Below, one piece after another: positions 60,396 through 64,000 of a stretch of 64,000 nucleotides of DNA. The notes beneath the pieces are model-generated. The model was given only the letters and a program-made list of their open reading frames with translations, ran no database searches and was not told where the DNA came from. Source of the DNA: Streptomyces formicae (lineage in GTDB: Bacteria; Actinomycetota; Actinomycetes; Streptomycetales; Streptomycetaceae); NCBI RefSeq assembly GCF_002556545.1, contig NZ_CP022685.1, forward strand, positions 5,434,001-5,498,000, given 5' to 3'. The first letter of the stretch is position 1. Every line of letters starts with the position of its first letter. The translations under genes were made by a program, and so were the position numbers.

Positions 60396-60929
60396 CTACA
60401 GGGCGAGCCGGAAGCAGTGGGCCACGCGCCGGGGCTCCGGGTCGCCGGGCGCCCACGGGGTGGTGAACGTCTCGGCGAGCTCCATGCCGAGCCGCCGGGT
60501 GACCGCGATGGAGCGCTCGTTCCCCGAACGGATCATCGCCACCACGCTCGGTACGCCCACGGCGCGCAGCCGTTCGACCGTGGCCACCGCCGCCGCGGTC
60601 GCGTACCCCTTGCCCCAGGCCGGGCGGGCGAGGCGCCAGCCGATCTCGATCTCGCCGGTGGGGCCCCAGTCTCGGGGCCAGGGCTGGGCGCCGGTGAAGC
60701 CGATCGGCTCGCCGTCCGCGTCGAGCAACGTCCACAGGCAGTAGCCCAGTTCGGCGTCGTGTCTGCGCTGGCGCGCGGTCAGCTCCTCGTACATGGAGAG
60801 CTCGGCCGACGTGCCGCCGAAGAACTCCATGACCTCGGGGTCGTCGAAGAGCCGGTGCCAGGCGAAGGCGTCCTCATGGGTGGGAACCCGCAGGTGCACG
60901 GCGGGCAGGGTCGCTGTCTGGTCGCTCAC
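60396..60929 (-). CDS. GNAT acetyltransferase (RimJ/RimL type)
   Basis: The product has 177 residues from GTG 60929. LRVPTHEDAFAWHRLFDDPEVMEFF is the usual RimJ/L start, and GEIEIGWRLARPAWGKGYATAAAV contains the acetyl-CoA loop (R/Q-x-x-G-x-G/A as RPAWGKGYA). SGNERSIAVTRRLGMELA is the conserved later motif. The substrate could be a protein N-terminus or a small amine. It faces the geranylgeranyl reductase gene. Confidence 0.85.
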   Translation of the reverse strand: MSDQTATLPAVHLRVPTHEDAFAWHRLFDDPEVMEFFGGTSAELSMYEELTARQRRHDAELGYCLWTLLDADGEPIGFTGAQPWPRDWGPTGEIEIGWRLARPAWGKGYATAAAVATVERLRAVGVPSVVAMIRSGNERSIAVTRRLGMELAETFTTPWAPGDPEPRRVAHCFRLAL

Positions 60930-61026
60930 GTGTGGCCCTTCGGCTGGCTGATCGGTACCGCCTCATAGACTGCCCATATCCCGTGCCCGTCGGCACAATG
61001 ATTTCGAGCCTTGGGGAGAACCCGCC

Positions 61027-62313
61027 GTGACCGAGCCCCTCTCCGAACACTCAGCGGACGTCATCGTCGTCGGCGCCGGGCCCGCAGGGTCGACGACGGC
61101 GTACTACCTGGCCAAGGCCGGGCTCGACGTCCTGCTCCTGGAGAAGACCGCGTTCCCGAGGGAGAAGGTCTGCGGCGACGGCCTCACCCCCCGCGCCACG
61201 AAGCAGCTCGTGTCCATGGGAATCGACATCTCCGAAGAGGCGGGCTGGCTCAGGAACAAGGGCCTGCGCATCATCGGCGGCGGCATGCGCCTCCAGCTGG
61301 ATTGGCCGGATCTCGCCTCCTACCCGGACTACGGCCTGGTCCGCAAGCGCGACGACTTCGACGAGCAGCTCGCCAGGCAGGCGCAGAAGGCGGGCGCCCG
61401 CCTGCACGAGCGGTGCAACGTGGGCGAGCCGATCATCGACGACCGCACGGGCCGCGTCACCGGCGTGCACGCCAAGCTCGGCGAGGAGAAGACTCCGGTC
61501 ACCTTCCACGCCCCGCTCGTCGTCGCCGCCGACGGCAACTCCTCGCGGATCTCCCTCGCCATGGGCCTGCACAGGCGCGAGGACCGCCCGATGGGCGTCG
61601 CCGTACGGACGTACTTCACCTCGCCCCGCCACGACGACGACTACCTGGAGTCGTGGCTGGAGCTGTGGGACCGGCGCGGACCGGGCGAGGACCGGCTGCT
61701 GCCCGGCTACGGCTGGATCTTCGGCATGGGCGACGGCACCTCCAACGTGGGCCTCGGCATCCTCAACTCCTCCAAGGCCTTCCGCGAGCTGGACTGGCGC
61801 GAGGTCCTCAAGGCGTGGTGCGCCTCGATGCCCGAGGACTGGGGCTACACCCCGGAGAACATGACGATGCCGATCCGCGGCGCCGCCCTGCCGATGGCCT
61901 TCAACCGCCAGCCGCACTACACCAAGGGCCTGCTCCTGGTCGGCGACGCGGGCGGCCTGGTGAACCCGTTCAACGGCGAGGGCATCGCGTACGCCATGGA
62001 GTCGGGCCAGATCGCGGCGGACGTCATCGTGCAGGCACACGCGCGTGCCACCCCCGCCCAGCGCGAACTGGCGCTCCTGAACTACCCGCAGACCCTCAAG
62101 GACGTCTACGGCGGCTACTACACGCTGGGCCGCGCCTTCGTGAAGCTCATCGGCAACCCGAAGGTCATGAAGATCGCGACCCAGCGCGGTCTGACCCACC
62201 CGGTCCTGATGAAGTTCACGCTGAAGATGCTCGCCAACCTGACCGACCCGACGGGCGGCGACGCGATGGACCGGATCATCAACGGGCTGAGCAAGGTGGC
62301 TCCGAAGGCGTGA
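61027..62313 (+). CDS. Geranylgeranyl reductase-family flavoprotein
   Basis: The product has 428 residues from GTG 61027 behind GGGGAGA. It has the FAD-binding VVGAGPAGSTTAYYLAKAG at the start, CGDGLTPRA, an RxxFD-like RKRDDFDEQLA, and GDAGGLVNPFNGEGI as second FAD motif. Members reduce double bonds of prenyl chains. In this context the menaquinone side chain is the likely substrate, like MenJ in mycobacteria, but this is inference from neighbouring mqnC and menG. Confidence 0.85.
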   Translation: MTEPLSEHSADVIVVGAGPAGSTTAYYLAKAGLDVLLLEKTAFPREKVCGDGLTPRATKQLVSMGIDISEEAGWLRNKGLRIIGGGMRLQLDWPDLASYPDYGLVRKRDDFDEQLARQAQKAGARLHERCNVGEPIIDDRTGRVTGVHAKLGEEKTPVTFHAPLVVAADGNSSRISLAMGLHRREDRPMGVAVRTYFTSPRHDDDYLESWLELWDRRGPGEDRLLPGYGWIFGMGDGTSNVGLGILNSSKAFRELDWREVLKAWCASMPEDWGYTPENMTMPIRGAALPMAFNRQPHYTKGLLLVGDAGGLVNPFNGEGIAYAMESGQIAADVIVQAHARATPAQRELALLNYPQTLKDVYGGYYTLGRAFVKLIGNPKVMKIATQRGLTHPVLMKFTLKMLANLTDPTGGDAMDRIINGLSKVAPKA

Positions 62314-63056
62314 CCCAGGAGCACGGCGGCCCCGCTTCGGTGGACCGGGCGCTCGACCTCCTGGAGGCGGTGGCCCGGGCCCCCGAACCGGTCGGCGCCA
62401 AGGCGCTCGCCGGTGAACTGGGCTGCGCCCTCTCGACCGTGTACCACCTGCTCGCCCCGCTCACCGCGCGCGGGCACGTGGCGCGCACCCCGGACGGCTT
62501 CGCGCTCGGCCCGCGCGTACCCGCCCTGTACCGCTCCTTCCAGCGGCACGCGGGGGTCGACGCGGGCACCCGCAAGCTGCTGCTCGGCGTACGCAGGACG
62601 GCCGGTGCCCACGCCTACCTCAGCGCCCGCAGGGGCGGCCGGATCGCCGTCGTCGACAGCACCACGGCCGTACTGGCCGACGGTGGCGACCCGTTCGAGG
62701 TCGGTGTCGACCAGGGCGCGCACGCCACCGCGCACGGCAAGGTGCTGCTCGCCTCGCTCGGCAGGGCGGCCAGGCGGCGCTATCTGGACGAGCACGGCCT
62801 GCCGAGGCTGACCGAGCACACCATCACGAGCCCCGACCGGTTCGAGGCCGAGCTGCGCCGGGTGCGGGCGGCGGGTGTCGCGGTGTCGGTGGGGGAGACG
62901 GATCCGGCGTACACCTGTGTGGCCGTACCGCTCGGCGACGGGGTCCGGGCCCTGTCGGTGTCCCTGCCGACCGCGGAGTTCCGCGGGCGGCGGCGGGAGT
63001 TGACCGGCGTCCTGACGCGGGCCGCGCGGCGGGGCATTCCGGCAGCGTCGGAATAG
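62310..63056 (+). CDS. IclR-family transcription regulator
   Basis: The product has 248 residues, GTG overlapping the reductase stop. SVDRALDLLEAVARAPEPVGAKALAGELGCALSTVYHLL is the winged-helix start and HATAHGKVLLASLG the hallmark of the IclR effector domain. VAVPLGDGVRALSVSLP follows near the end. It may regulate its own operon with the reductase. The effector is unknown. Confidence 0.85.
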   Translation: MTQEHGGPASVDRALDLLEAVARAPEPVGAKALAGELGCALSTVYHLLAPLTARGHVARTPDGFALGPRVPALYRSFQRHAGVDAGTRKLLLGVRRTAGAHAYLSARRGGRIAVVDSTTAVLADGGDPFEVGVDQGAHATAHGKVLLASLGRAARRRYLDEHGLPRLTEHTITSPDRFEAELRRVRAAGVAVSVGETDPAYTCVAVPLGDGVRALSVSLPTAEFRGRRRELTGVLTRAARRGIPAASE

Positions 63057-63104
63057 CGGCCCGTCGCGCTTGCCGACGCGGCGGTGCGGGCGGACGCTGG
63101 CCGC

Positions 63105-63434
63105 ATGATTTTCATCGCCGTCAAGTTCACCGTCCGCCCCGAGCACAGCGACAGCTGGATCGAGCGGACCGCCGCGTTCACCGCCGCCACCCGTGCCGAG
63201 CCGGGCAACGTCTTCTTCGAGTGGTCCCGCTCCGTCGAGGACCCGAACCAGTTCGTGCTCCTGGAGGCGTTCGCCGACGGGGACGCGGGCGCCGCGCACG
63301 TCGGCTCCGACCACTTCAAGGCCGGTTTGGAGACGATGGGCGAGCTCATCGCCTCGGTGCCGCAGATCGTGAACACCGAGATCGAGGGCAGCGGTTGGTC
63401 CGCGATGGCGGAGCTCTCGCCGAAGAACGACTGA
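63105..63434 (+). CDS. Antibiotic biosynthesis monooxygenase (ABM/YgiN)-family protein
   Basis: The product has 109 residues from the ATG at 63105. FIAVKFTVRPEHSDSWIERTAAFTAATRAEPGN, FFEWSRSVEDPNQFVLLEAFADGDA and HVGSDHFKAGLETM make the dimeric alpha-beta barrel fold. Such proteins include quinone or aromatic monooxygenases and heme-degrading enzymes. The neighbourhood of quinone genes is suggestive only. A strong terminator follows. Confidence 0.8.
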   Translation: MIFIAVKFTVRPEHSDSWIERTAAFTAATRAEPGNVFFEWSRSVEDPNQFVLLEAFADGDAGAAHVGSDHFKAGLETMGELIASVPQIVNTEIEGSGWSAMAELSPKND

Positions 63435-63477
63435 GGGAAACGCTCGCGGGGCGGCTGAGAGGCCGTCTCAGGGCATG

Positions 63478-63516
63478 CCGAGGGCCGGAACCCCCCAGGG
63501 GGGTTCCGGCCCTCGG
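63478..63516. terminator. Very long perfect hairpin between converging genes
   Basis: CCGAGGGCCGGAACCCCCC (63478-63496) is followed after one base by its exact complement (63498-63516). This is a 19-base stem, in practice with the central bases as loop. Ends both the monooxygenase-like gene and the NlpC/P60 gene. Confidence 0.85.
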
Positions 63517-63535
63517 TCGTGTCTCTAAGAGGCCG

Positions 63536-64000
63536 TCAGAGGACGCGCACGGCGCCCGAGGCCGGGTAACCCGACAGGTCCTGGATGACAACGCCCTTGC
63601 TGGGGTTGGCGGCGTCCAGGTACTGGCCGTTACCGATGTACACACCGACGTGGTACGCGGAGCCCTTGCCGCCCCAGTACAGGATGTCGCCGACCTGGAG
63701 GTTCGAGGTGCCGACCTCGGTGCCCATCGTCGACTGGTCCTGCGAGACGCGCGGGAGGTCCACGCCCGCCTGCTTGAACGCGGCCTGCACGAGGCTGGAG
63801 CAGTCCCAGGCGTTGGGGCCCGAGGCACCCATCACGTAGGCGTCGCCGAGCTGCGACTTGAGGAAGCTGATGACCGAGCCGACGCTGCCGCTGGCCGGGG
63901 GAGCGACCGAGTCGGAGGAGCTCGCGGAGGAGCCGCCGCCGGACTGCGTGGTCAGGTTGGTGCGCTCGGCCGAGCGCGAGGCGCGCTCCTGCTCCGCCTT
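63536..64000 (-). CDS. C-terminal part of an NlpC/P60 peptidoglycan hydrolase
   Basis: The last 154 residues of a minus-strand gene that continues beyond the right edge are visible. The catalytic Cys in AWDCSSLVQ, His in SAYHVGVYIG and GDILYW fit NlpC/P60 endopeptidases, and a Ser/Gly linker and a coiled part (ERASRSAERT) precede. Secreted enzymes of this type cut the peptide part of peptidoglycan. The start lies outside the window. In Streptomyces such a gene often lies next to the nuo operon, from memory. Confidence 0.85.
   Translation of the reverse strand, partial: KAEQERASRSAERTNLTTQSGGGSSASSSDSVAPPASGSVGSVISFLKSQLGDAYVMGASGPNAWDCSSLVQAAFKQAGVDLPRVSQDQSTMGTEVGTSNLQVGDILYWGGKGSAYHVGVYIGNGQYLDAANPSKGVVIQDLSGYPASGAVRVL

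Overview
The window is chromosomal DNA of a Streptomyces or a very close actinomycete. It is strongly GC-rich, genes use GTG starts and GTGA/ATGA overlaps heavily, TTA codons are very rare, and the conserved flanks belong to the futalosine (menaquinone) pathway. The left edge holds what looks like the end of mqnA. The right part (54.7-64 kb) holds mqnC, a HutI-composite-like protein, menG, a zinc-ribbon membrane protein, a PASTA protein, a GNAT, a geranylgeranyl-reductase-type flavoprotein, an IclR regulator, a small monooxygenase-like protein and the end of an NlpC/P60 hydrolase.

From 1.4 to 29 kb, and again from 39.9 to 50.5 kb, the window is filled with a type VII secretion (T7SS/ESX-like) cargo array. 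It starts with a membrane Ser/Thr kinase facing a 1578-residue FHA-containing FtsK/SpoIIIE ATPase of the EssC/EccC kind. No EccB, EccD, EccE or mycosin is present. Six cargo-like proteins follow. Five open with W-x-x-L...DP-x-PG(D/S)P and one with a PCPGD variant; all carry helical N-terminal halves and hydrophobic segments. Five are coupled by overlapping or adjacent codons to a roughly 100-residue WXG100/Esx-like partner, and the sixth has an Esx gene further downstream in its operon. Downstream come recurring families of about 200 residues, here called X, Y and Z, plus small membrane proteins. X and Y end with a pattern reminiscent of Mog1/PsbP-fold proteins and may be cargo chaperones.

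Interleaved with these cassettes are four intact and one decayed copy of a two-gene module: a lipoprotein followed, with overlapping start and stop codons, by a secreted four-cysteine protein that always ends in E(V/I)Q(S/A)(V/I)NR. I do not recognise this module and regard it as the strongest candidate for an undescribed system. In-frame TTA codons occur in one such lipoprotein and two cargo genes, which suggests bldA-linked developmental control.

From 33.0 to 39.6 kb lies a Tad (tight adherence) pilus locus: SAF/CpaB, TadZ, TadA, TadB, TadC, a Flp-like pilin and three TadE/TadG pseudopilins. Its remaining parts, a LysM-BTAD membrane protein and an A24 prepilin peptidase, lie at 50.9-54.7 kb. 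About 10.6 kb of T7SS cassettes is therefore lodged within the Tad locus. A lipoprotein, a membrane protein, a DinB/DUF664 protein and a secreted trypsin separate the first T7SS block from the Tad genes. No rRNA, tRNA, CRISPR array or transposase was found.
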